A stretch of 11,337 bases of DNA from an uncultured Bacteroidales bacterium (GTDB taxonomy: Bacteria; Bacteroidota; Bacteroidia; Bacteroidales; UBA932): assembly GCA_902488725.1 (NCBI GenBank), contig CABTXO010000024.1:1-11337 (forward strand). The letters are read 5' to 3'. Of the stretch, positions 1 through 7,633 are shown one piece after another. A program made the position numbers and the translations under genes. Below the pieces are notes generated by a model, which did not search any database, had not been told where the DNA came from, and worked only from the letters and a program-made list of their open reading frames with translations. Position 1 is the stretch's first letter; every line of letters starts with the position of its first letter.

Positions 1-2088
1 CCCGAGTTGGCCCGTGAGTTGGAGGTGGCCGGGCCACCCGCCCGCCCAGTGCACCCAGGTTTTTTCGCTGACCCGCCAGCCGATGGAGGCCGAAGGGAAA
101 AAGCCCCATTGCTGGTTTGTCGGGAATTTCGAGCTGCCGTCATAGCGGGCGGCCACTTCCAGGATGTACCGTTTCAACAGGGTGTAGTTGATGCGGCCGA
201 AGAAGCCGACCAGCCCCACGGAGGTGAGGTAGTCGTTCGGTTCGGCATATTCCGTTCCGTCCATCAGTTCAAAACTCGGGTAGGAATCCCAGAGGATGCC
301 TTTCCGCTGCATGTAGTAATTGGTGTACTTGCTGTCGGTCAGGTTCCAGCCGGCGACCACGTTGAGGTTGTGGTTGTCTCCGAGTTTCGGGGTGAAGGTG
401 GCCACGACATTGGCGGCCTGGTAGTCGGTGTGGTTCCGGTTTCGGGAATGGTAGGAATCCTTGTCCGCCAGGAAAAGGTCGTTCAGCACACCGGGGGCCG
501 GCGAATATTGCGAAGCCGTGCGGACGCGGTCCCACTCGTAGCGTCTTGCCTGGTAGGTGTAGTCCGCCCGGATGCTGAGGATGTCCTTGATCGGGGTGAC
601 GGTCAGGCCGAACGTCGTCTGGAAGTTGATGGACTTGCGGTTGTCGAAATCGTCTCCTTCCTTGAAGCGCCAGTACCCCGTGTTCTCGCCCCAGTAGGTG
701 TGGGTCCCGTCCGGATTGGTGGGGACGAAGAGGGGGTGTCCCCGGTGCTCCATGTTCCGGAGGAAGGGCATGTCGTAGGAGAAGAACGGCTGGTCGTACC
801 GGTCGGAGAAGAAGGCGGTGTTGTTGTCAATCGACACATAGTCGTTGACGTCGATGCTGCCTTTCGACCGGAGGTTGAAGGTTTTGAACAACTCGTTTCC
901 GATCTTGTAGATGGCATCCTGGTTGTAGAAACGTCCGCTCAGGGAGTACTTGATCCGTTTCCCGGCAGCGTTGATGCTGATGTTGTGGGTCTGCGCCGTG
1001 TTGAACCGCTTGTAGAAGAGCTCCATCCAGTTGGTGCTGCCGTAGTACTTGTAGTTGCCGGTCACCGGGTCCACTTCGACCGGATTCGGATAGCCCTGCG
1101 CTTTCCGCGCCTTCAGTTCTTCCAGGAATTCCGGCGTAAGTCCGACCTCGCGGTTGTTGACATCGGTGTGCCACTTGCCTGCCGCGGTCGGCGTGCGGCT
1201 GTCGCCGTCCCAGAACTGCTCGAAGGCCACGGCCCAGTTGTAAGCGTCGTACTCGATCTCGTCCTCCCAGAGAACCGTCCGCTGGTTGATGGAACAGGCC
1301 CCCTGGTAGTTGACGCTGATCTTGTCCTTGGTCGGGTTCTTGGTGGTCACCAAGATGACGCCGAACGCGCCTCTGGAGCCATAGACGGCTGCGGAAGCGG
1401 CATCCTTCAGTACGGAGATGTTCTCGATGTCGTCAGGATTGACCATGTTCAGGTTGCCTTCCACCCCGTCGATGAGGACGAGGGCACCCGTCCCGTTTCC
1501 GATGGAATGGGACTTGCCCGAGGAACTGGTGGCGGACTTTCGGGAATAGTAGTGCTGCGCCCCGCCGCGGATGTAGATGCTGCCGTTGTGCGAAGGCTTT
1601 CCATCGTTCATGAAGATGTTCAGGCCGGAGATCTGGCCCTGCAGCATGCGGTTCAGGCTCGGGGCTGCCTGGTTCTCCAGCGTTTCGCCGGAAAGGCTTT
1701 CCACGGCACCGACCAGCTGTTTCTTTTTCAAGGTACCGTAGCCGACAACGACGCTCTGGTCGAGGAGTTCATTGTCCTGCACGAGTGAGAAGTCGATCCG
1801 GGCACGCTGGCCGACCGTTTTTTCGATCGGCTGGTAGCCGATGATCTGGCAGACCAGCACGTCCGTACTTTTTAAGCCGGAAAGACTGTACGCGCCATTT
1901 TCGGTTGTCATCGCACCGTTCACAGTGCCTTTGACTATGACGGCTGCACCGATGACGGGTTCCTGGGTCCGGGCATCCCGGACCGTACCCGAGACGGTTT
2001 GATTTTGCGCAAACAACCCTCCCGGCATCCAGAGGAAGGCCAGAAAAGATGCAAAGAATGCGATTCGATAGTTCATGTTGATTTCCAT
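1..2088 (-). CDS. SusC/RagA-family TonB-linked outer membrane transporter (3' end outside window)
   Basis: This is the N-terminal two thirds of a TonB-dependent outer-membrane importer, a family that moves oligosaccharides, peptides or other large nutrients into the periplasm using TonB energy. The frame is open without a stop from 2088 to base 1 (696 codons); family members are usually about 1000 residues, so some 300 barrel residues lie off the left edge. Visible in order: a signal peptide ending near FA-QNQ (residue 27), a carboxypeptidase-regulatory-like beta-sandwich (about 31-105, VSGTVRDARTQEPVIGA), the TonB-box region SVVVGYGTLKKK (about 112-122), a plug (about 125-250, with ALVLIDGVEG and DAASAAVYGSRGAFGVILV), then beta-barrel strands including ARYDGSSKFP. 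The plug carries a serine-rich stretch (about 177-197) before LIDGVEG, longer than usual. Either ATG at 2088 or the in-frame ATG at 2076 could start translation; both precede the same signal peptide. No SusD gene is visible; it would be expected downstream, outside the window. The substrate cannot be assigned. Confidence 0.95.
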   Translation of the reverse strand, partial: MEINMNYRIAFFASFLAFLWMPGGLFAQNQTVSGTVRDARTQEPVIGAAVIVKGTVNGAMTTENGAYSLSGLKSTDVLVCQIIGYQPIEKTVGQRARIDFSLVQDNELLDQSVVVGYGTLKKKQLVGAVESLSGETLENQAAPSLNRMLQGQISGLNIFMNDGKPSHNGSIYIRGGAQHYYSRKSATSSSGKSHSIGNGTGALVLIDGVEGNLNMVNPDDIENISVLKDAASAAVYGSRGAFGVILVTTKNPTKDKISVNYQGACSINQRTVLWEDEIEYDAYNWAVAFEQFWDGDSRTPTAAGKWHTDVNNREVGLTPEFLEELKARKAQGYPNPVEVDPVTGNYKYYGSTNWMELFYKRFNTAQTHNISINAAGKRIKYSLSGRFYNQDAIYKIGNELFKTFNLRSKGSIDVNDYVSIDNNTAFFSDRYDQPFFSYDMPFLRNMEHRGHPLFVPTNPDGTHTYWGENTGYWRFKEGDDFDNRKSINFQTTFGLTVTPIKDILSIRADYTYQARRYEWDRVRTASQYSPAPGVLNDLFLADKDSYHSRNRNHTDYQAANVVATFTPKLGDNHNLNVVAGWNLTDSKYTNYYMQRKGILWDSYPSFELMDGTEYAEPNDYLTSVGLVGFFGRINYTLLKRYILEVAARYDGSSKFPTNQQWGFFPSASIGWRVSEKTWVHWAGGWPGHLQLTGQLG

Positions 2089-2227
2089 AATAATTGCCTG
2101 GTGTCAATTGTGGGTGCTCCGAAGAGCGTGAAGTCAGATTTCGACGTGCAAGGCTCAATGATTATGGCTTTTCAAATCATAGTCCCGATAGTTAATAATG
2201 TGCGTTATCGCATGTTACCATGCTTGT

Positions 2228-2235
2228 CAAAATTA
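2228..2235 (-). promoter_or_regulatory. Possible Bacteroidetes -7 element for the susC-like gene
   Basis: On the minus strand this reads TAATTTTG, an exact match to the Bacteroidetes primary-sigma -7 consensus TAnnTTTG. It would start transcription near 2221, leaving a leader of about 130 bases before the ATG at 2088. No clear TTG -33 element lies at the proper distance, so this could be activator dependent, or the real promoter could be elsewhere. Confidence 0.4.
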
Positions 2236-2292
2236 AGGCAAAAACAAAGAAAGATAGTCATATTTTCAAATATTTTCATCAGCATTAATATA

Positions 2293-2325
2293 TTGTGGGG
2301 GTATAATAAAAATTATCTACATTTG
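2293..2325 (+). promoter_or_regulatory. Predicted Bacteroidetes promoter for FN3 lipoprotein gene
   Basis: TTG at 2293-2295 is followed, after 22 bases, by TACATTTG at 2318-2325, matching the Bacteroidetes -33 TTG and -7 TAnnTTTG elements; the spacing is slightly long. Transcription would begin around 2331, giving a leader of roughly 100 bases before the ATG at 2429. Confidence 0.6.
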
Positions 2326-2428
2326 CAGTGAAGTCAGAGGCGCAAGCCGCATTTCGAACATCGTGTCGGGCTCGGAAATCCTTACGGAGCTTATTTTATC
2401 TATGTTGTACACGAAATTATTGATCGAC

Positions 2429-5400
2429 ATGAAAAACACTGGCATTCTGGTGACATTTCTCGCTTTGATCGCTGCCTTGACCATGGTCGGCTGCAAGGGC
2501 GAAGAGATCAACTCCGGGACCGATTCCTCCAAACCTGTGCCGGAAAATCTCCGGATAGATGAGTCCGTGATGTCCGAGGGCGTGATCGGAGTCGTTTGGG
2601 ATGCAAAAAAGGCCGTCGCAGCCGGAGCGGCCAGCTTTACGGTCCAGCTCTCGCCCGATGCTGAAACCGGATCGAACTACAGCGCCGACAAGCGGTTCAA
2701 GAATTTGACCTTGAAAGTCTCGGACGACATCTATGATGCTGCGACTTTCAGCGGAATCGAGCCATATTCCCCTCTGTACGTACGGGTACGGGCGAATTAC
2801 CCTAGATCCGTCTTCTCCGACTGGGTCTATCTCGGTCTGAACGGCAAAACCCTTCCTTACGAATCTGGCATCGGATTCATCGATTCCACGCTTGTCGGCA
2901 TCAAGGATCTGTCCTACAACGTTGTAAAGTCTTCTCCCACGTCGATGGGCTTTGATTTCAATGCGGATGATGCCTTGAACGCCGGTGCCACGACCTTGCG
3001 GTTCCAGATCGTCAATAACATCACCGGTGCTGTCGAGATGACGCAGGCCCTTGTGCCCCCGCTGACGGAATCCGGCGTATTGTTCAGCGAACTCAAAAAC
3101 GGCACCGCCTACAAAGTGCGTTCCCGTGCGGAATATGCATCTGAGGATGGCGCAGCCAATACCTGCTCCGCATGGATGTGGGCAAAGACGGACTCCACTT
3201 CCATGTTCCGTGTCGGGACCGGCCCCGAAGTGGAACGCTTCGTCGCTCCGACTGCGAAACTGCTGCGTGCATCTTCATCTACGCTGACCTTCTCCTGGTC
3301 TGAATCTGACTTCACGGGCGTATCGAAAGATCTCAGCCGTCCGCTCAGCGCCGCTCTTTACCGCGACCAGCAGTGCTCCGACCTGGTGGTTTCCTGGGAT
3401 TTCGGCGTCAACAACAGCATCTTCGGAGGGAAAGCGCCCGCCTTCATATTCACAGGTCTGCAACAGAACTCGACTTACTATCTGGTCGTGACGGACCTGG
3501 AAAGCAAGCTCTCCAGCGAGCCGCTCGCCGCCACGACTGAGACCTTCGAGGTGGTTACGGTCGGTTCCGGAAAGGTGGCTGCCGGCGAGGTCGCCGTAGC
3601 GGAAGACTTCAGTGAGCTTGTCTGGGGCGGCGATTACCTTTTCGGCGCTGCAGGTTATTCAAACGAAGGACGCAGTTCGGCGACGACAATGACACCGGCA
3701 TCCGGCGTGAATCCCGTGTCGGCAGGCGGCTACTACCTGGTCCCCTCATCGACGGAAATAGGTCTCTTCAACACCCTGAAGAAGAGCGTCCCGAGTACCC
3801 GGCATCTGAAGAATTGGGGCATCATCACGGAAGGTGGCTCCAAGGGCGGCATTATCTGCGCCCGTGCCGGCTATGCGAAACTGGGTGCGGCGAAACTGAT
3901 CGGCCTGATCGTCACGCCCGTCTTGTCCAACCTGTCCGGAACGGCCACGGTCGAACTCAGCTTCAAGGGCTGTCTCTACGGGAGAGATCCATCCACGGCG
4001 GCCGTCGAGATCGTCAACGGCGCTTCCTTCGGCACGATCGGCGAAATCTCCATCAACGAGGTCAGCGGGACTCGGGTCCCTGTAGAATCCTTTACCCTGG
4101 AATCCGGCGGATGGAAGGATTATCATTTTGAGCTGACCAATGTCTCGCCCGCCAGTGCCATCGCGATCGGACCGACCCGCGAAGGTGTCAGCGGGCAGCA
4201 CCGGATGTACATCGACGAGATCGTCGTGAAGGTCAAGTCCTACGGCGGCACGGTCATCGAGCTCGCCAAACCGGTCATCACGGCAGCCGAAGCCGGATCC
4301 GACAAGATCAGCCTGGCCTGGAACAAGGTCGACAATGCGACCGAGTATCAGGTCGAGTACAAGAAGTCTTCCGATGCCGCATTTGCGCAGGCGGGTTCCA
4401 CGACGGAACTGACCTACGCCTTGACCGGACTGGATCCGCAGACTTCCTACGACGTACGCATCATTGCCGTTGCCGGGGAATGTAAGGGCGATTATTCCGA
4501 TGTGAAGACGGTTTCGACGACAGAGGCGCCCAAGCAGCTGGTGCAGAAGGCGCGGTACATCTCCGCAACCCAGGTGGGAGTGGTCTGGTCCTTCACGGAT
4601 TTCAAGGATAACGCCACGGACAACGCCGATGACTATACGGTCGCCCTTTACAAGGATGCCGCTTGTGCGGATCTGCTCATCAGCTGGACCGTTGCGGCGG
4701 ACAAGAAAATGTGGGAGTGGTATCACAACCAAACCTTCGGAACCGGTCCTTCTTGGCTGTTCCCGGGGTTGACTCCCTCCACGGACTATTGGGTCAAGGT
4801 CACGAACACCACCAAGAATCTCAGTTCCGTGGGCAAGTACACGACGGAGGCCTCCAAGGTCGTGCCCGTGCCGTCCTCTCCCGCGAAGGCGGGCGACGTA
4901 GTGCTCTACGAGGATTTCGGTCAGTTCCTCTGGGGCGGCGAAACGGTACGGCTCTTCCCGGGCTTCTCCTCCTACACGCGCTCGAAGGACACCGAGCTCA
5001 AAAATGCCGCAGGAGAGGATCCGCAGAGCACGGACGGCAAGACCGGCTTCTACCTCGTCAAGACGAACACCCACATGGGATTGTTCAGCACCCTCAAGAA
5101 TGCCATCCCGACAACGAGACTGGAAACTTGGGCAGACTGGATGGAAAAAGACCAGCACAAAGCAATGTGCATTGAAAACGGCTGTGTCAAAGTCGGCGCG
5201 AGCAAGCTGACCGGGGACATCGTGACACCGGAACTCGCCTGCCTGAGCGGAAAAGCCACGGTGGAGGTGCAGTTCGATGCGGCTCCCTATGTGGAAGGCA
5301 GCAACGAGGCTTGGGATGCCTTGAACGGTCGTGTGGACGTGTTTGACGGTGCGACGGTGTCATCCTACACACTGCCGGTGGCCACCGCCCCCGTGCAGAC

Positions 5401-5578
5401 GAAGGAATGGACCCTTGCCCGAAAGTATGAGTGGCAGCACTTCACGGTGACCCTTTCCGGTGTGACGGCGACCTCGCGGATCGGCATCGGCGCGTTCCGA
5501 AAGGACGGTGCCATCGGCAAGACGCAGGCCCGCATGTACCTGGACAACATCCAGATCAAGGTCGTCAAGTACGAATAG
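2429..5578 (+). CDS. Lipoprotein with FN3-like domains and a duplicated C-terminal module
   Basis: A 1049-residue probable surface lipoprotein of unknown ligand. The ATG at 2429 is chosen because it starts a lipoprotein signal (MKNTGILVTFLALIAALTMVGC) with lipidated Cys22; upstream in-frame ATGs at 2363 and 2402 would bury it. Cys22 is followed by KGEE, acidic residues resembling the Bacteroidetes signal for export to the cell surface. Visible domains: FN3-like sandwiches at about 36-138, 158-257 and 271-376; an unrecognised module at about 384-606; a clear FN3 at 612-699; another FN3-like domain at 701-811; and a second copy of the module at 818-1049. The two module copies share EDF...WGG near their starts (E392 and E828), GLF-TLK, KLGA/KVGA-KL-G-IVTP, and a final RMY-D-I--KV. 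No catalytic motif was recognised, so a binding or adhesive role is more likely than an enzyme. It diverges from the susC-like gene and lies 68 bases before a secreted phosphatase, which suggests a shared nutrient locus. It might alternatively be a structural cell-surface protein. Confidence 0.9.
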   Translation: MKNTGILVTFLALIAALTMVGCKGEEINSGTDSSKPVPENLRIDESVMSEGVIGVVWDAKKAVAAGAASFTVQLSPDAETGSNYSADKRFKNLTLKVSDDIYDAATFSGIEPYSPLYVRVRANYPRSVFSDWVYLGLNGKTLPYESGIGFIDSTLVGIKDLSYNVVKSSPTSMGFDFNADDALNAGATTLRFQIVNNITGAVEMTQALVPPLTESGVLFSELKNGTAYKVRSRAEYASEDGAANTCSAWMWAKTDSTSMFRVGTGPEVERFVAPTAKLLRASSSTLTFSWSESDFTGVSKDLSRPLSAALYRDQQCSDLVVSWDFGVNNSIFGGKAPAFIFTGLQQNSTYYLVVTDLESKLSSEPLAATTETFEVVTVGSGKVAAGEVAVAEDFSELVWGGDYLFGAAGYSNEGRSSATTMTPASGVNPVSAGGYYLVPSSTEIGLFNTLKKSVPSTRHLKNWGIITEGGSKGGIICARAGYAKLGAAKLIGLIVTPVLSNLSGTATVELSFKGCLYGRDPSTAAVEIVNGASFGTIGEISINEVSGTRVPVESFTLESGGWKDYHFELTNVSPASAIAIGPTREGVSGQHRMYIDEIVVKVKSYGGTVIELAKPVITAAEAGSDKISLAWNKVDNATEYQVEYKKSSDAAFAQAGSTTELTYALTGLDPQTSYDVRIIAVAGECKGDYSDVKTVSTTEAPKQLVQKARYISATQVGVVWSFTDFKDNATDNADDYTVALYKDAACADLLISWTVAADKKMWEWYHNQTFGTGPSWLFPGLTPSTDYWVKVTNTTKNLSSVGKYTTEASKVVPVPSSPAKAGDVVLYEDFGQFLWGGETVRLFPGFSSYTRSKDTELKNAAGEDPQSTDGKTGFYLVKTNTHMGLFSTLKNAIPTTRLETWADWMEKDQHKAMCIENGCVKVGASKLTGDIVTPELACLSGKATVEVQFDAAPYVEGSNEAWDALNGRVDVFDGATVSSYTLPVATAPVQTKEWTLARKYEWQHFTVTLSGVTATSRIGIGAFRKDGAIGKTQARMYLDNIQIKVVKYE

Positions 5579-5593
5579 TGTCGTTAGAACCAT

Positions 5594-5630
5594 GCAGTCC
5601 GGGCACCCGACCCGACGGCGTCCGGACTGT
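5594..5630 (+). terminator. Hairpin between lipoprotein and phosphatase genes; possible terminator or attenuator
   Basis: CAGTCCGG at 5595-5602 pairs perfectly with CCGGACTG at 5622-5629, and G-U/G-C pairs extend the stem to about 11 bp around a 15-base loop. It begins 16 bases after the lipoprotein stop. Only a short interrupted T stretch (TTTCATTC) follows, so it may be a partial terminator or a 3'-end stabiliser that sets the level of the downstream gene. No promoter element was seen between the two genes. Confidence 0.45.
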
Positions 5631-5646
5631 TTCATTCATCAGGAAT

Positions 5647-6840
5647 ATGAAAAAATATGCAATCGGCCTTCTGCTGCTGGTGCTGTCGCTGCCGGTCTTT
5701 GCGCAGCAGGAAACGCTCCCGGCGAGTGTCCGCCAGGTGTGCGGACCCTATCTCCAGAATGTAACCGATTCCTCCTTCACGGTCATCTGGACCACGAATA
5801 TGGATGCGGTTTCCTGGGTGGAGCTGGCCCCCGACGACGGGACCAATTGGAACAATACTGCCCGGGCCAAGTACTATGACCTCCGCGGTTTCGGCCGGCG
5901 GCCGGTCACCAAGGTGCACCATGTGACGGTCGGGGGCTTGCAACCCGACACAAAGTACCGTTACCGGATCATGATGGAAGGCGTGACCGGCCAGTACGAC
6001 CGGACCGGCATTTCCTACACCCCGGGGTACGGCCTGGATGTCAAGACGCATCCCACTGCGGCCCGGACGAAGGCGCGCTCCTATGACCACCTGCACATCG
6101 CCACGGTCAACGACATGCACGAAGGGGATTCCGTGTTCAGAAGAATCTTCTCGGATGCCCGGCAGCAGCGGTATGACTTCGTGGTGTTCAACGGGGACAT
6201 GACCTCGCAGATTGCGGACGAGAAAGACCTGGTCTCGGAATATCTGAAATCCGCCTCCGCGCTGTTCGGTTCGGAAACCCCGATCTACGCGGTCCGCGGA
6301 AATCACGAATATCGCGGGAATGACGCGCTGAAGTGGATGGACTACTGGGAGACCCCGACCGGAAAGCCCTATTTCACGGCCGCTTACGGGAAGTTCTTCT
6401 TTATCTTCCTGGACAGCGGCGAGGACAAGTACGACGGCGACATCCGGAACCTCGGGATCATGATCACCGATCAATACACCGACGAAGAAGCCCGATGGCT
6501 GAAACAGGTGGTCGGCTGCAGGGCCTTCCGGGAGGCGGACGTGCGGATCGTGTTCAGCCACATCCCGCCGGATCCGAAAGGATGGTTCGGCAATGCCGTG
6601 GTCGCAAACAAGTTCGTGCCGATCCTGAACGGGGCGGGCATCGACCTGATGCTGTGCGGGCATATTCACAACTACAAGTACTACGAGTCCGGGAAGACCG
6701 ACGCAAAGTTCCCGGTCGTGTGCAACAAGAACCGGGAACTGATGACAGTGGATGTGGACAAAGGCCAGATCCGCCTGCAATTCTTTGATCCCGACCACAA
6801 GAAATTGCGGTCGCTCGATTTCAAGACCCGCCGGTACTGA
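5647..6840 (+). CDS. Secreted metallophosphatase, purple-acid-phosphatase-like N domain plus calcineurin-like catalytic domain
   Basis: A 397-residue exported enzyme expected to hydrolyse phosphate mono- or diesters with a two-metal centre. The start at 5647 gives a classical signal peptide (MKKYAIGLLLLVLSLPVFA, cleavage before QQE). Residues about 28-130 form the FN3-like N-terminal sandwich of purple-acid-phosphatase-type enzymes (CGPYLQNVT, VGGLQPDTKYRYRI). The catalytic domain then shows all metallophosphoesterase motifs in order: NDMH (D156, H158), NGD (D184), GNHE (N219, H220), SH (H305) and GHIH (H339, H341). The product should be periplasmic or released, as there is no lipobox. It follows the FN3 lipoprotein by 68 bases on the same strand, with a hairpin between, and probably belongs to the same transcript. 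The natural substrate (phosphosugar, nucleotide, phytate or phosphoprotein) cannot be read from the sequence. An AGGA lies close to the ATG, a weak ribosome site as is usual in this phylum. The gene ends only 15 bases from the convergent fabG stop. Confidence 0.93.
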   Translation: MKKYAIGLLLLVLSLPVFAQQETLPASVRQVCGPYLQNVTDSSFTVIWTTNMDAVSWVELAPDDGTNWNNTARAKYYDLRGFGRRPVTKVHHVTVGGLQPDTKYRYRIMMEGVTGQYDRTGISYTPGYGLDVKTHPTAARTKARSYDHLHIATVNDMHEGDSVFRRIFSDARQQRYDFVVFNGDMTSQIADEKDLVSEYLKSASALFGSETPIYAVRGNHEYRGNDALKWMDYWETPTGKPYFTAAYGKFFFIFLDSGEDKYDGDIRNLGIMITDQYTDEEARWLKQVVGCRAFREADVRIVFSHIPPDPKGWFGNAVVANKFVPILNGAGIDLMLCGHIHNYKYYESGKTDAKFPVVCNKNRELMTVDVDKGQIRLQFFDPDHKKLRSLDFKTRRY

Positions 6841-6855
6841 AACGGGGGCGGGCGG

Positions 6856-7608
6856 CTAGCAGTTCATCGCGCCGCAGCAGTGGATGACCTGGCCGCTGAC
6901 GTAGCCGGAGAGGTCGCTGGCGAGGAAGAGAGCCACGTTGGCGACGTCTTCGGGGGTGCCGCCGCGCCGCAGCGGGATCTGCTTGATCCAGGCGTCCCGG
7001 ACGTCTTCCGGCAGGGCTGCAGTCATGTCGGAGATGATGAAGCCCGGCGCGATGCAGTTGGCCCGGATTCCGCGCGGTCCCATCTCCTTGGCGATGGACT
7101 TGGCCAGGCCGATCAGGCCGGCCTTGGAAGCCGAGTAGTTGCACTGTCCCGCGTTGCCGGACACGCCGACCACGGAGGACATGTTGATGATGCTGCCGCT
7201 CCGCTGGCGCGCCATGACCGGGGTGAGGGCGTGGATGAAGTTGAAGGCGGACTTCAGGTTCACGGCCAGCACGGCATCCCACTGGGTCTCGCTCATCCGG
7301 AGCATCAGGCCGTCCTTCGTGATGCCGGCGTTGTTGACCAGGATGTCCACCCTGCCGAAATTTTTCAGAATCTCCCCCACGACGGCATGCGTTTCGTCAA
7401 AATTGGCCGCATTGGAGGCATAGCCTTTCACCTTGTGGCCGAAGGCCTCGAGTTCGCGGATCGTCTGCTCGGCAGCCTCGTTGATGACGAGGTCGGTGAA
7501 GGCCACGTCAGCTCCTTCCGAAGCGAATTTCAAGGCAATCGCCTTGCCGATTCCTCTTGCTGCGCCCGTCACGAGGGCGACTTTTCCATCCAGAAGTCCC
7601 ATATTCAT
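6856..7608 (-). CDS. fabG: 3-oxoacyl-[acyl-carrier-protein] reductase
   Basis: A 250-residue short-chain dehydrogenase/reductase that reduces 3-oxoacyl-ACP with NADPH in fatty-acid elongation (cytosolic). Sequence signs: cofactor motif TGAARGIG (residues 14-21), NNAG (92-95), and the catalytic set Asn117, Ser145, Tyr158, Lys162, spaced exactly as in Escherichia coli FabG (Asn to Tyr 41, Ser to Tyr 13, Tyr to Lys 4). NYSASKAG and PGFIISDMT are typical of FabG rather than sugar dehydrogenases. The start may be ATG 7608 (MNMGLL) or ATG 7602 (MGLL); the difference is two residues. The extreme C terminus is Cys-rich (HCCGAMNC), where many FabGs have HV-GG. It is a monocistronic gene here, with a predicted promoter shared in a divergent region with the hydrolase gene and a 3' end almost touching the convergent phosphatase gene. 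Other SDR substrates cannot be excluded, but FabG is the best call. Confidence 0.93.
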   Translation of the reverse strand: MNMGLLDGKVALVTGAARGIGKAIALKFASEGADVAFTDLVINEAAEQTIRELEAFGHKVKGYASNAANFDETHAVVGEILKNFGRVDILVNNAGITKDGLMLRMSETQWDAVLAVNLKSAFNFIHALTPVMARQRSGSIINMSSVVGVSGNAGQCNYSASKAGLIGLAKSIAKEMGPRGIRANCIAPGFIISDMTAALPEDVRDAWIKQIPLRRGGTPEDVANVALFLASDLSGYVSGQVIHCCGAMNC

Positions 7609-7633
7609 TGAATTTTTTGTTGTTTTCTTCCGG

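Larger units (their letters stand above)
2089..2428. other. Divergent non-coding region between susC-like gene and FN3 lipoprotein gene
   Basis: These 340 AT-richer bases separate two divergent genes and hold no convincing gene. They contain a strong plus-strand promoter candidate near 2293-2325 and a weaker minus-strand -7 element at 2228-2235. An 11-base direct repeat, GTGAAGTCAGA, occurs at 2128-2138 and again at 2328-2338, right at the predicted plus-strand transcription start. A dyad, TGCG-TTAT-CGCA, lies at 2201-2212. In the plus-strand leader a small GGC-GCAA-GCC hairpin (about 2339-2348) is possible. Read-through frames cover much of the region on both strands but lack any recognisable protein. 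No tRNA, riboswitch or known sRNA fold was recognised. Confidence 0.6.

Noticed and set aside
7..1788. 593-codon plus-strand open frame opposite the susC-like gene
   Set aside because: It mirrors the minus-strand transporter, whose domains and motifs are unmistakable. Its translation is Val/Gly/Arg-rich with no recognisable family and is explained by codon bias in GC-rich DNA.
1999..2331. 110-codon plus-strand frame reaching from the susC 5' end into the intergenic region
   Set aside because: No known domain, begins antisense to the transporter signal peptide, and no promoter was seen before it.
3746..5158. 470-codon minus-strand open frame inside the lipoprotein gene
   Set aside because: Low-complexity Arg/Gly/Asp-rich translation, no domain, and it lies antisense to a well-supported lipoprotein with repeated domains.
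5632..6798. 388-codon minus-strand open frame opposite the metallophosphatase
   Set aside because: The plus strand carries a signal peptide and all metallophosphoesterase motifs; the antisense frame has none.
6827..6852. CCCGCC / GGCGGG inverted repeat at the convergent phosphatase-fabG 3' ends
   Set aside because: Only 6 bp, in GC-rich coding sequence, with no T tract on either strand; not enough to call a terminator.
6880..7611. 243-codon plus-strand open frame opposite fabG
   Set aside because: The minus strand encodes a FabG with the complete catalytic tetrad.
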